Program-made: the position numbers and the translations under genes
The notes under the pieces: generated by a model
What the model was told of the DNA's origin: nothing
The model's input: the letters and a program-made list of their open reading frames with translations, nothing else
The model's database searches: none
In this document: positions 25,437 through 33,943 of the stretch, piece after piece
Layout: each line of letters opens with the position of its first letter
How positions within the stretch are numbered: position 1 is the first letter of the stretch
Assembly: GCA_025059075.1 (NCBI GenBank)
Contig: JANXDZ010000002.1
Span: 293,038 to 357,037, forward strand
Origin: Sulfolobales archaeon
GTDB lineage: Archaea; Thermoproteota; Thermoprotei_A; Sulfolobales; Desulfurococcaceae
Reading direction: 5' to 3'
Length of the DNA: 64,000 nucleotides

Positions 25437-26432
25437 TTGAAAGCCGTAGAGGTTAGAGAAGTAGTTAAAATTTATGGACGCGGCTTTAGAGCCCTAGATG
25501 GAGTTAGCTTAGACGTTGAAGAAGGATCCATACACGCCTTACTCGGCCCTAACGGTGCTGGAAAGACTACTCTAATAAGGATAATTACAACGCAGTTGAA
25601 TCCAAATAAAGGATCAGTTAAAGTCTTTGGTTACGACACTGTGAAGGACTCCTCAAGGGTTAGAAAGCTGATCGGCTATGTACCTCAAGAAGTATCTCTT
25701 TGGGGCGACTTAAGCGGCTATGAAAACATGTTGCTTTATGCAAGAATTTATGGAGTACCTAAGGATGTGAGAAGTAAAAGGATCGAGGAGTTAATAGACT
25801 TCATGGAATTAAGTGAGGCTGCCGATAAGTTGGTTAGGAACTACTCAGGAGGAATGATAAGGAGGCTTGAGATAGCCATAGCCCTCATGACTAGGCCTAG
25901 GCTCTTAGTCCTCGATGAGCCGACCATAGGCCTCGATCCAAGGGCCCGCAGCCTTGTTTGGAGTAAAATAAGCGAGTTTAGAAGAGAAAGCGAGATCACA
26001 GTGTTTTTTGCTACACATTACATGGATGAAGCCGATAAGTATGCCGATAGCATATCATTGCTCAATCAAGGTAATGTCGTCGCTCAAGGAACTCCTAATG
26101 ATTTAAAGAACTTAGTGGGAGGAGATAAGGTAAGCATAGTATTTAAAGGATCTGCTGACAAGGTAGCAGAAATTGTTTCAACAATTCCAGGCGTTTTAGC
26201 CACTGATGTAAAGGATGACTACCTAGAGCTAACTATTAGCGACATTGCTACTACTTTACCTCTAGTAATTGAAAAGCTCTATGGAAATGGGCTCGCTATA
26301 CGGGAATTTAAAGTACGTGAAGTGAGTTTAGATGAAGTATTCATAAAGCTCACGGGGAGGAGGATCTCCGATGAACTTGGGCGAATTAGAGATGTAATGA
26401 GCATGAGGAGAATGATTAGCAGAGGTAGGTGA
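25437..26432 (+). CDS. ABC exporter ATPase (drug/antibiotic type)
   Basis: About 331 residues with Walker A GPNGAGKTT, Q-loop GYVPQEVSLWG, signature YSGGMIRRLEIA, Walker B LVLDEPTIGLDP and H-loop FFATHYMDEAD, plus a C-terminal extension (residues ~225-331) typical of DrrA-like exporters. The frame extends to GTG 25428, but TTG 25437 is placed 5 nt after GAGGTGAG and is preferred. The stop overlaps the permease start by 4 bp. It should power export of an amphipathic or toxic compound; natural substrate unknown. Confidence 0.82.
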   Translation: MKAVEVREVVKIYGRGFRALDGVSLDVEEGSIHALLGPNGAGKTTLIRIITTQLNPNKGSVKVFGYDTVKDSSRVRKLIGYVPQEVSLWGDLSGYENMLLYARIYGVPKDVRSKRIEELIDFMELSEAADKLVRNYSGGMIRRLEIAIALMTRPRLLVLDEPTIGLDPRARSLVWSKISEFRRESEITVFFATHYMDEADKYADSISLLNQGNVVAQGTPNDLKNLVGGDKVSIVFKGSADKVAEIVSTIPGVLATDVKDDYLELTISDIATTLPLVIEKLYGNGLAIREFKVREVSLDEVFIKLTGRRISDELGRIRDVMSMRRMISRGR

Positions 26433-27196
26433 TTGATTTGCTGAAAGGCTTTGACTCTCTCATATCTATGGCTGAAATGGAGTTAAGAAGGCTTAAGCAC
26501 GATCCTTTTGAAATAGTTGCGCGCTCCATTCAGCCAATACTATGGATAGCCGTCTTTGGATCCGTTATGGCTAAAGCAAGGGCCTTCCCAAGCGTAGACG
26601 ACTACGTGACATTCATAACTCCTGGAGTCATATTGCAATCATCTACCTTCATAGCTTTAGCATATGGAATCGCTTTAATATTTGAAAGAGAGTCAGGGAT
26701 TTTGAAGAGGCTTCTAGCATCGCCTTTGCCGAGGAGCTATATAGTGGTTGGTAGAGCTATAGCTGGAGGAATCAGGGCTTCAACTCAATACGTAATAGTA
26801 TTAACGTTGGCAGCATTGGTAGGGGCTAAGGTAGTCAGCAACCCTATAAACATCATTATTGGATATATGATTTTAGTACTAGCTTGCATGGGTTTTACAG
26901 GGATCTCCATGTTAATAGCCTCACTCCTCAAGACTCGGGAGAGATTTATGGGTATAATAGGAGCTATAACGATGCCTTTATTCTTTGCTAGCAACGCTCT
27001 TTACCCAATAGATATGATGCCCAACGTCATTAAGTATGCGTCGTTAATAAATCCACTTACCTACACTATCTCAATTCTACGGAAGCTAATCATAAGCAGT
27101 TCTTATGATATAGTTCAGGAACTATTAGTGCTAACAACTTTTGTTGCAACAGCCTTACTAGCATCAATAAAGTGTTTGAAGAAAATCATAGAATAA
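26429..27196 (+). CDS. ABC-2 type exporter permease
   Basis: A 255-residue membrane protein with six helices and the ABC-2 family pattern: IQPILWIAVFGSVMAKA in helix 1, FERESGILKRLLASPLPRSYIVVGRAI in the coupling region and LINPLTYTISILRK near the last periplasmic loop. It overlaps the exporter ATPase gene by 4 bp, so the two are translated together and should form a homodimeric-permease exporter. Start is TTG at 26429. The operon has the 25392 palindrome as likely control site. Confidence 0.82.
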   Translation: MIDLLKGFDSLISMAEMELRRLKHDPFEIVARSIQPILWIAVFGSVMAKARAFPSVDDYVTFITPGVILQSSTFIALAYGIALIFERESGILKRLLASPLPRSYIVVGRAIAGGIRASTQYVIVLTLAALVGAKVVSNPINIIIGYMILVLACMGFTGISMLIASLLKTRERFMGIIGAITMPLFFASNALYPIDMMPNVIKYASLINPLTYTISILRKLIISSSYDIVQELLVLTTFVATALLASIKCLKKIIE

Positions 27197-27384
27197 GTGC
27201 TTCCCCCAACTGTGTTTCTAACTACCCCTAACCCTATATTCACAATTAGAGATAGCCCTCCTCCACAGTCCACGAATATTACTTACTTCATTACTACTGC
27301 CATTCCACGTGAAGCGCTTTGGGAAACATTGAATGACTGAATGCCCTAACAATAGTTAAAAACATTTGAGTTGATGAAAATTCG

Positions 27385-29577
27385 TTAATGCCTTCTCTTT
27401 AAGAGTACCGCTACTACTAACGCTAAAGCTATGGATGTAGCTATTAATGGATAGTTTATAATTGGTGTAACATACGTAGTGGATGGCTCGACTACTATGG
27501 TAGTTCTCGTTTCAGTAGTAGCCTTAGTGAATAAGTGGGTTTCTCCAATAATTACCGTAGTAGTTGCAGTTGTAGTTTTAGCCTCACTAATAGTGGAAGT
27601 CAAAGTATTAGTTATTGCTGCTTCATACCTTACGTATTCATATGCATATACTTCTGGGTATAGCTTATAGACTCTATAGATTACTCTATTGTTATCACTG
27701 AAAGCTCCCTCTATGTATGCTTCCTTTACAGTTAGTGAACTTGATCTAAGCTTTATGTTCAGTGCTTCACTAGGCCTCACTATAGCCGGCGATCCTGGCC
27801 CAAAGTACTCTAATGGAAGGCTGTCTTTTAAGCAGCTATCTATTCTCGTAAACTTCTCTACAGTTGCATTCAATGGCGGAGGTCCATAGTAAAAGCCCCC
27901 GGTTTCCCCAGGCCTATAGAACGTTATTGTTAAGTTATACGTTGCACTATTTCCAGCAAAATCTACTACGTCAACAATAACTGTTCCATTAACTGTTGTA
28001 GAGCTAGTTACATTAATGTATAGAATCCACGTATCTCCAGATGAGTACTCAAGCCTAAGTGGAGAGAGAGATCCATTTGGCTTAAGTAAGTATGCTGATG
28101 CACTTTTAACACCCCAGCCTAAATCCACTAAATCCATGTATAGTTTATTAGTTACGTTAACTCTTGGAGGACTTGGTATAGCTATCTTAAACTGAATAGT
28201 TGGAGGTTCAAAGTCCTCATCCCTGTACAGCACGAACTCCACTCTCCCATCAATTGGAATGCTTAAGTTAAGTAATGGATAGGCAAACCCGTTGTAAGTA
28301 ATGTAGTCTAATAACTCTACGCCTGCGCCTCTACTAGCATTAATGAGCTTTAAACTAACTCTATCCCCAGCCCATGGGAGAGCTAATAGTACTTTCCCAC
28401 TAATGTTATATGAGTGCGTCTTTCCACGCAGCGTGTTAGTTATATTGAAGAAGTAAGCTGTATTTCCTTGAGTTATTTGTGAATAGAAATATCCATAGAG
28501 ATACCTAGTGTCTATAGGTATTGAGTTTCTAACAGTAGTACTATAGTTAAAGCCTACAAACCACGGGTTCATTATTGGAAAGCTTATGGAGCGATCGATG
28601 CTTAAGTCTATTACCTGAAATCCATTGTAATCAGGTCTACTTTGAGCTTCAGTAGTTGTCGTAATGAAGTATGTTGATGCATTGGTTCTAGTAGACCTAA
28701 AGAAAATGTACTGATCCCTATGTATATGGCCCATTAAGACTAGCGTCACTCCATATTCTTCAACAAGCCTCGTCATCCACTGTGCTCTAGAGACATTCCA
28801 ATAAGTGCTCACTAAGCCAGTTATATTAGTATAATCTGCTCTAACTAATCCCTGACCACTGAATATCGGGTGGTGAAATGCAATTATTTTTATTGGCAGA
28901 TGACCATAGGATCTTAGGACTTCCTCAAGCCACATCAATGAATTCTCTCCTGGAAACCCAGTATCGCCAGTATCTACTCCAGCGATAAGTATTGTTCCAT
29001 TAATTACTCTATAGTACTCCCTTGGACCAATGTACTCCTGGTAGTTGTTAGTCCCTCTATCGTGATTCCCGGGGTAGGAGAACACGGGCTTAGTGTAGAG
29101 AAGTGAGTACCAATACCCCCTTGCTTGGATGTATTGATTTACTGCTGCACCATCAGCTAAATCACCTGTAACTATTACTAGATCTGAGTTTAGCAATTGA
29201 ATAAGCATGTGGGCTGATCTCCTTAAGTCATCGCTTACTGGATTAGGGGAGCCGAAGTAATGCTCATCAGTTATGTGAGCTATTCTAATTACATCACTTT
29301 CAAGGCCTGCGTGAACCCAAATAGATCTTGGTACAATGAACTCTTTTTCAACTCCTCCATCAATTACAACAAGCCTTAAGTCATAGAGCCCTGGGTGAAC
29401 GTTTCCCGGCATAACTATTGATATCTCTGAAGAACTCTGAGCTTTAAAGCTAGCTACATTAATTGCTATTTGAAGTATGAGTAGAAGCATTAAGCAAGTG
29501 GCAAGTGCTTTCACTATAGAGCACCCAAATACTACAAAGGATAAGGCATTAAAAATTCTTTCCATAAATAGAGGCAC
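27385..29577 (-). CDS. Membrane-anchored calcineurin-like phosphoesterase
   Basis: A 730-residue extracellular metallophosphoesterase. An N-terminal hydrophobic signal segment leads to a short beta domain and then the catalytic domain with five metal motifs: HITDEHY, VTGDLADG, YPGNHDRG, AFHHPIFS and MGHIHRDQ. Residues ~390-600 form Ig/fibronectin-like beta domains, then a Thr-rich stalk (TSTISEAKTTTATTTVIIGE) and a C-terminal helix ending KRRH. It probably cleaves phosphate esters or nucleotides outside the cell. The same stalk-plus-anchor design appears in the two surface proteins at 17990 and 20097. Confidence 0.8.
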   Translation of the reverse strand: MPLFMERIFNALSFVVFGCSIVKALATCLMLLLILQIAINVASFKAQSSSEISIVMPGNVHPGLYDLRLVVIDGGVEKEFIVPRSIWVHAGLESDVIRIAHITDEHYFGSPNPVSDDLRRSAHMLIQLLNSDLVIVTGDLADGAAVNQYIQARGYWYSLLYTKPVFSYPGNHDRGTNNYQEYIGPREYYRVINGTILIAGVDTGDTGFPGENSLMWLEEVLRSYGHLPIKIIAFHHPIFSGQGLVRADYTNITGLVSTYWNVSRAQWMTRLVEEYGVTLVLMGHIHRDQYIFFRSTRTNASTYFITTTTEAQSRPDYNGFQVIDLSIDRSISFPIMNPWFVGFNYSTTVRNSIPIDTRYLYGYFYSQITQGNTAYFFNITNTLRGKTHSYNISGKVLLALPWAGDRVSLKLINASRGAGVELLDYITYNGFAYPLLNLSIPIDGRVEFVLYRDEDFEPPTIQFKIAIPSPPRVNVTNKLYMDLVDLGWGVKSASAYLLKPNGSLSPLRLEYSSGDTWILYINVTSSTTVNGTVIVDVVDFAGNSATYNLTITFYRPGETGGFYYGPPPLNATVEKFTRIDSCLKDSLPLEYFGPGSPAIVRPSEALNIKLRSSSLTVKEAYIEGAFSDNNRVIYRVYKLYPEVYAYEYVRYEAAITNTLTSTISEAKTTTATTTVIIGETHLFTKATTETRTTIVVEPSTTYVTPIINYPLIATSIALALVVAVLLKRRH

Positions 29578-29725
29578 TGAGCTCTCTCAACAATGCTTTA
29601 AAGCTTCATAAATGAATAATGATTTCATATTCACAACGTTAATCACTGAGAAGCTCTAACCCCGCTTCGCTCTAAGAGCCTGGTTTAGGCTCGATCTCAA
29701 GTGCATTGCCCTTAGACGTAGAGAG

Positions 29726-29774
29726 CTCATGCCTTCCAGAGGCCTAAAGTCCATGTAATTGCAACTCCATTATC
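29726..29774 (-). repeat. Dispersed 49-bp repeat, copy B (inverted partner at 8957-9005)
   Basis: On the minus strand this segment matches copy A at 47 of 49 positions. A TATATAAAG-like box lies at 29783-29792 just upstream in that orientation. Beyond the repeat (to about 29640) the minus strand carries a GAGCCT/AGGCTC hairpin and a GAAGC/GCTTC hairpin. I read the two copies as remnants of one element, perhaps the end of a TnpB-type insertion sequence. Confidence 0.7.
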
Positions 29775-29909
29775 TAAATCAAGCATATAAAGATCTGTTG
29801 TGGAAAAGCTTCACGCATCAGTGATATCACCAATACAAGCGGCAACCACTTATTAACATATGACATTTGTGGAGAAATGCTAATAAGGAGTGAGGGGAAC
29901 AATATAGTT

Positions 29910-29982
29910 GCCCCGCCTCCCCACGTCCTCAGAAACCCTATTAAGGGAGTGAAGATGAAGAGGAACGGTCAGGCGGGGTACA
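29910..29982 (+). ncRNA. Candidate H/ACA-type guide RNA or other structured RNA
   Basis: A strong stem pairs GCCCCGCCT (29910-29918) with AGGCGGGGT (29971-29979), directly followed by ACA (29980-29982). Above an internal loop, CGTCCTC (29924-29930) pairs with GAGGAACG (29960-29967, one bulged A), and CCCTATTAAGGG forms the apex. A stem with an internal pocket and a 3' ACA is the archaeal H/ACA layout, with GA-rich flanks that could form a k-turn. A TATA-like GCTAATAAGG at 29879-29888 lies ~25 nt upstream. The pocket-to-ACA spacing is slightly short (12-13 nt), so confidence is limited. Confidence 0.4.
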
Positions 29983-30044
29983 TGAATTAATGGTGGAATA
30001 AGTTATAAAATTACTTTCTAAATACTCATAGCTGGTGTTAAGTC

Positions 30045-31586
30045 TTGACTGACGTAGTCTTTGTATTTGAAGTGCATCAGCCATATCGCCTCGACAGAAG
30101 AGCTTATGAGAAGATTATTTCAAAGTCTATGAGAGGAGTCCTTGAGTTAAAAGATCTAGAGGAAGCTGTTCTCGACCAAGGATTAAATAAGATAGTTATT
30201 GAAAGAGCTGCGAAGAAATGCTATATTCCAGCAACTAAGATCATTATTGATGGATTAAACGAGTTTAAGAATCAAGAGAGAAGATTCAAAGTTTCATTCA
30301 GCATTAGTGGAGTACTCATCGAGCAATTATTTAAGTGGACTCCTGAAGTAATAGACGTTTTCAGTAAAGCTTATGAAACTGGAGCTGTTGAATTCATTGG
30401 ACAGACGTACTACCATAGCTTAGCAGCCTTTATTCCACCAGACTTTGAGGAACTTAGAGAGCAGTTTGAGGAGCATAGGAGGCTAATGAAGGAAGTTTTT
30501 GGAGCTGAGCTAACTAGTGCTGAAAACACTGAGTTCATATACAATAACGATATTGCATACGCTATCTACAACATGGGTTATAAGACTATCTTAACTGAAG
30601 GCGTAGACTGGATCCTTGGCTGGAGATCCCCTAACTACGTCTACAGAGGCTACTTATGCGATGTAAAAGTACTTACTAGAAACTATAGGTTAAGCGATGA
30701 TGTAGGCTATAGGTTTAGCGATAAAAACTGGGATCAATACCCTCTTACTGCAGACAAATACGCTGCTTGGCTAGCAGCCACTCCTGGAGACGTAATACTT
30801 TTAGCCATAGACTACGAGACCTTCGGAGAACACCACTGGCCTGAGTCAGGGATCTATGAGTTCCTAAAGTGGCTTCCAAGAGAGATACTTAAATGGAGCC
30901 ACTTAAATATCGCTACACCACATGAAGCATCGAGTAGAAATACTGCTAGAGACATCTACGACGTCCCTCCGTGGAGAACCATTAGCTGGGCTGATGAGAG
31001 GGATGTAAGTGCCTGGCTTGGAAACTACATGCAGTTCAATTCATTTAAAATGCTCACTGACTTAAGGCCATATATCTACGCCCTAGGAGACCCTGGAGTA
31101 AAGAGGTTGTGGAAACTGCTAACTATCAGCGATCACTATTACTATATAGCAACTAAGTTTGGAAGCATTGAACAAGTCCACAGCTACTTCAGCCCATATA
31201 AAAACGCTGCAGATGCTTACGCTATACTCGTTCAAGCTATATCAATGCTTGCTAAAACAATAGCTGACTACATTAGTAGAAACCCAGTCAAAGTAGCTGC
31301 AGCCATTCAACTGCCAGTAGAGAAAGCATTTCACTTCACTCTCCCTAACGGTGAGTATACAGGTCTCTACGCTAGGAACCTAATTGAACTATTACATAGG
31401 TTAATTGAAGTCCCCTCTGAGAGCTTAAACTATCATTTAAACCGCGGAGACCTGCAGTCATGGATGAGGCACGTGCTATTACTCAATGAATTAGCGGATG
31501 AGCTTAGTGAAGTAGTTAAGGAATCCTTAAGCATTGAGGAAAAGAGGGCTGCCTTAATTAAGTTAATTAAATCCATCTTAGGATAA
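30045..31586 (+). CDS. Glycoside hydrolase family 57 alpha-amylase-like enzyme
   Basis: A 513-residue GH57 protein. Family motifs: FVFEVHQPYRLDR near the start, FIGQTYYHSLAAFIPP, the catalytic Glu region LTSAENTEFIYNNDIAY and the catalytic Asp in LLAIDYETFGEHHW. It hydrolyses alpha-1,4-glucans by a retaining mechanism. No signal peptide is visible, so it acts in the cytoplasm, probably on storage glucan or imported maltodextrin. TTG start at 30045 with a TATA box at 30003-30013. GH57 also includes branching enzymes and pullulanases, so the exact reaction is open. Confidence 0.85.
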   Translation: MTDVVFVFEVHQPYRLDRRAYEKIISKSMRGVLELKDLEEAVLDQGLNKIVIERAAKKCYIPATKIIIDGLNEFKNQERRFKVSFSISGVLIEQLFKWTPEVIDVFSKAYETGAVEFIGQTYYHSLAAFIPPDFEELREQFEEHRRLMKEVFGAELTSAENTEFIYNNDIAYAIYNMGYKTILTEGVDWILGWRSPNYVYRGYLCDVKVLTRNYRLSDDVGYRFSDKNWDQYPLTADKYAAWLAATPGDVILLAIDYETFGEHHWPESGIYEFLKWLPREILKWSHLNIATPHEASSRNTARDIYDVPPWRTISWADERDVSAWLGNYMQFNSFKMLTDLRPYIYALGDPGVKRLWKLLTISDHYYYIATKFGSIEQVHSYFSPYKNAADAYAILVQAISMLAKTIADYISRNPVKVAAAIQLPVEKAFHFTLPNGEYTGLYARNLIELLHRLIEVPSESLNYHLNRGDLQSWMRHVLLLNELADELSEVVKESLSIEEKRAALIKLIKSILG

Positions 31587-31588
31587 GC

Positions 31589-31936
31589 TTAACCATGGAG
31601 TAAGCGTCTTAGAACTATTAAAGCTACTACAATAAATGTTAGAGCTAGCGCTATAAGCATAAGGAGGGCTAATGCAAGTAGTGCTCCAAGAACGCCTCCA
31701 ATTACTTTAAGCAGTTGTGGAAAGTAGTTAGCTAAGTAGCCTATAATTAATCCAGTCAACAGCCATGGAATAGCTAGAAAAATCAATAGCGATAAGCGCT
31801 TTCTACCAGCTAAATACCCTACAGCCATCCCACCAGCAAATGCTAAAAACATCAGTAGGCTCAGATGCAAGTAATCCAAGCCCTTGCACCGCTCATTCAA
31901 TAATTTTAAGCACTCGGTCCAGTAGAAGCCAGCCAT
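31589..31936 (-). CDS. Small membrane protein (115 aa)
   Basis: A 115-residue protein with three or four predicted transmembrane helices (LSLLMFLAFAGGMAVGYLAG, LSLLIFLAIPWLLTGLIIGYLA, VIGGVLGALLALALLMLIALAL continuing into VVALIVLRR). Its N-terminus overlaps the 3' end of the phosphoglycerate mutase gene by 44 bp; a downstream start within residues 20-30 would remove the overlap. Convergent with the GH57 gene, with only 2 bp between stops. No family recognised. Confidence 0.55.
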   Translation of the reverse strand: MAGFYWTECLKLLNERCKGLDYLHLSLLMFLAFAGGMAVGYLAGRKRLSLLIFLAIPWLLTGLIIGYLANYFPQLLKVIGGVLGALLALALLMLIALALTFIVVALIVLRRLLHG

Positions 31937-33164
31937 GCTCTATAACGCCCAAGCTTCCCTTAGAACACTCCTTCTCCGTGAATCCCGCAGCTTTATCCAC
32001 TACTATCCCCTTGTAGTAGAGAGCTACTGGAACAGGATCATCTGTATGAGCTTTAACTGAGGGGGGTGTAGCATGGTCTGCAGTCACTAAGATTGCTACA
32101 TCGCTGTCAATACTGTTTAACAGTCTTTGAACAAAGTACTTATCTATATTCTCTATCTTCTCAACCTTTAGCTCTACGTCGCCGTCGTGGCCGGGTTCAT
32201 CTGGGCCCTTTAAGTGCACATAGACTACATCGTTGTCTTTCAATAGTTCTAGTGTTGCTTCAAGTCTTATGGAGTAATCGTACTCTGGGTTACCTACTGG
32301 AGGACTTACTTCCCTTACATAGGCTTTAAGGAATCTGCCTATGCCTAATTCTACAGGCATTTCAGCTATAACGGCAAACCTCCTACCATACTTCAACTGT
32401 AGTGGTTCTACTGTAGGTAGCTCACATCCAGCATCTCTTATTAAAAGAGCATTCGCTGGCAATAGCCCCTTACTCCTCCTAGATTTATTTACTGGATGCT
32501 CACTGAGTATGCTTATCGCTTTTTTAACAAACTCATTAACTAGTTGAGCTGCTGCCTTGGCTTCAGCAGTATCGTCTAGGGGCTCTACGTCCCTCAACTT
32601 GTTTTCAAATGACTTAGCTGCTTCACTAATAAGCCCCCTCCTTACGTAAGCAGGGTCATTGTTGCTCACATTGCTTGATAGCCTACGTTCTCCACTACCT
32701 ATAACTACTACAGCTCTATGTCCAACAGTAGCCTTTACTTTAACGTATCCATCGTGAACCCCTAGCCTTAATCCATTTATGGCTTTGGCTAGTTCTACAG
32801 CTTCATTAGTTGAGAGGCTTCTGCCAACTCTTCTATCAACTATCGTCAGCGTCCCTGGATCTATTGTTGCAAAGTTCGCTCTAAAAGCTACTTCATATCC
32901 AGGCTTAAACTCTACTCCAGCCCCAAGAGCTTCCAGAGGCCCTCTCCCAGGATATATTTTCTCAGGCTCATAGCCAAGTATAGATAGTACTGCAGCATCG
33001 CTCTCAGGAGCTACTCCCCTAGCTATTGGATACATGAGTCCGCATAAACCATTCCTAGCTATATAGTCTAATCCAGGCTTATTGGCTAACTCAAGTGACG
33101 TAACTGGGTCACTAAGCCTATCCGCTGCTCCATCTATGACTAAGTAAATTAGCTTACGCTTCAT
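31893..33164 (-). CDS. apgM: 2,3-bisphosphoglycerate-independent phosphoglycerate mutase, archaeal type
   Basis: A 423-residue member of the alkaline phosphatase superfamily. The N-terminal metal Asp (LVIDGAADR), the nucleophile Ser in PESDAAVLSILGYEP, and the second metal site HLKGPDEPGHDGD...VTADHATPPSVKAHTDDPVPV are intact. It interconverts 3- and 2-phosphoglycerate in glycolysis and gluconeogenesis. Length matches archaeal enzymes (~400-425). It lies 44 bp downstream of the thioredoxin-like gene on the same strand. Confidence 0.92.
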   Translation of the reverse strand: MKRKLIYLVIDGAADRLSDPVTSLELANKPGLDYIARNGLCGLMYPIARGVAPESDAAVLSILGYEPEKIYPGRGPLEALGAGVEFKPGYEVAFRANFATIDPGTLTIVDRRVGRSLSTNEAVELAKAINGLRLGVHDGYVKVKATVGHRAVVVIGSGERRLSSNVSNNDPAYVRRGLISEAAKSFENKLRDVEPLDDTAEAKAAAQLVNEFVKKAISILSEHPVNKSRRSKGLLPANALLIRDAGCELPTVEPLQLKYGRRFAVIAEMPVELGIGRFLKAYVREVSPPVGNPEYDYSIRLEATLELLKDNDVVYVHLKGPDEPGHDGDVELKVEKIENIDKYFVQRLLNSIDSDVAILVTADHATPPSVKAHTDDPVPVALYYKGIVVDKAAGFTEKECSKGSLGVIEHGWLLLDRVLKIIE

Positions 33165-33208
33165 GTGCTCACCTAATGCTTGGTGAAGAGCTGTGTTGTA
33201 TAAATAGT

Positions 33209-33727
33209 TTATTGAAGCTTTATCCCAGTTAACTCAACAACTTTCTTAGCTAGTTCTTCAATTCTCATGACGCCGCTCTTCAGCTCCTTCTTTAATACTC
33301 CCCCATTCCTTACTTCAATAAATGCAGTAGTTGGAGAAGCCTTTACTTCATACTCCTTAAAGCTACTTGCTGCAGCTTCAGACTGACAATTTCTTGCAAA
33401 CCACTCGCAGTAAACTATGATGAATTCCACTGACTCTAAGTTTACTCCAACAGTCTCCACAAATGGATACCAGAATAAGTCGTATATCCTGCAGGCGGGG
33501 CATTTAGCGTTATCGAAGTAAATGACGTAGAACCCGTCTTTTTCAAAAGATATAGGGCCTCCATCTCTTTTAACTAAAGCCCACTCCTTCAACTTCTTGT
33601 CAAAGAAGTATATTCCATGAGGGCTATCGGCCTTAACGAGCTTAGTTCTATAAGGCTTATGCTCCTTCTCCCTAGCTATCTTTTCATATACTCTCTCTAA
33701 CAACCCCCTAATGTCCTCTTCAGCCAT
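33209..33727 (-). CDS. Thioredoxin-fold protein with CPAC active site
   Basis: About 172 residues with a thioredoxin-like domain: FDNAKCPACRIYDLFWYPF carries the CxxC redox pair, and KASPTTAFIEVRNGG the cis-Pro loop. The N-terminal ~50 residues (KEHKPYRTKLVKADSPHGIYFFDKKLKEWALVKRDGG) are an extension not usual in thioredoxin. No signal peptide, so probably a cytoplasmic disulfide reductase or a regulatory thiol protein. The open frame starts at TTG 33748, but ATG 33727 behind GAGGCGGT is the more likely start. Confidence 0.75.
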   Translation of the reverse strand: MAEEDIRGLLERVYEKIAREKEHKPYRTKLVKADSPHGIYFFDKKLKEWALVKRDGGPISFEKDGFYVIYFDNAKCPACRIYDLFWYPFVETVGVNLESVEFIIVYCEWFARNCQSEAAASSFKEYEVKASPTTAFIEVRNGGVLKKELKSGVMRIEELAKKVVELTGIKLQ

Positions 33728-33943
33728 GCAACCGCCTCTAGCAATCAAAGTGCATTGATTAATGCATAGCCTTTATGCATGTGTAATGTTAACTTATGCT
33801 GCCCTTAAAAATGTTTACAGTTAGCCAAAGAGCTTTTCCACCTCACGTTGCTTTCTTAATTAACGCCGTTAAGGACTCCATGTTGGTAGAGAATATTAAC
33901 CCCTGGATTGAAAAGTTATGAGTCTGCCAGCGTGGTGTAAGTT

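Larger units (their letters stand above)
29578..30044. other. 467-bp gap with repeat copy B and RNA-like hairpin
   Basis: No protein gene is seen. It contains dispersed repeat copy B (29726-29774, minus orientation), an adjacent GAGCCT/AGGCTC hairpin (29676-29694), a long-stem hairpin at 29910-29979 and, at 30003-30013, the TATA box (GTTATAAAAT) of the GH57 gene. Confidence 0.5.
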
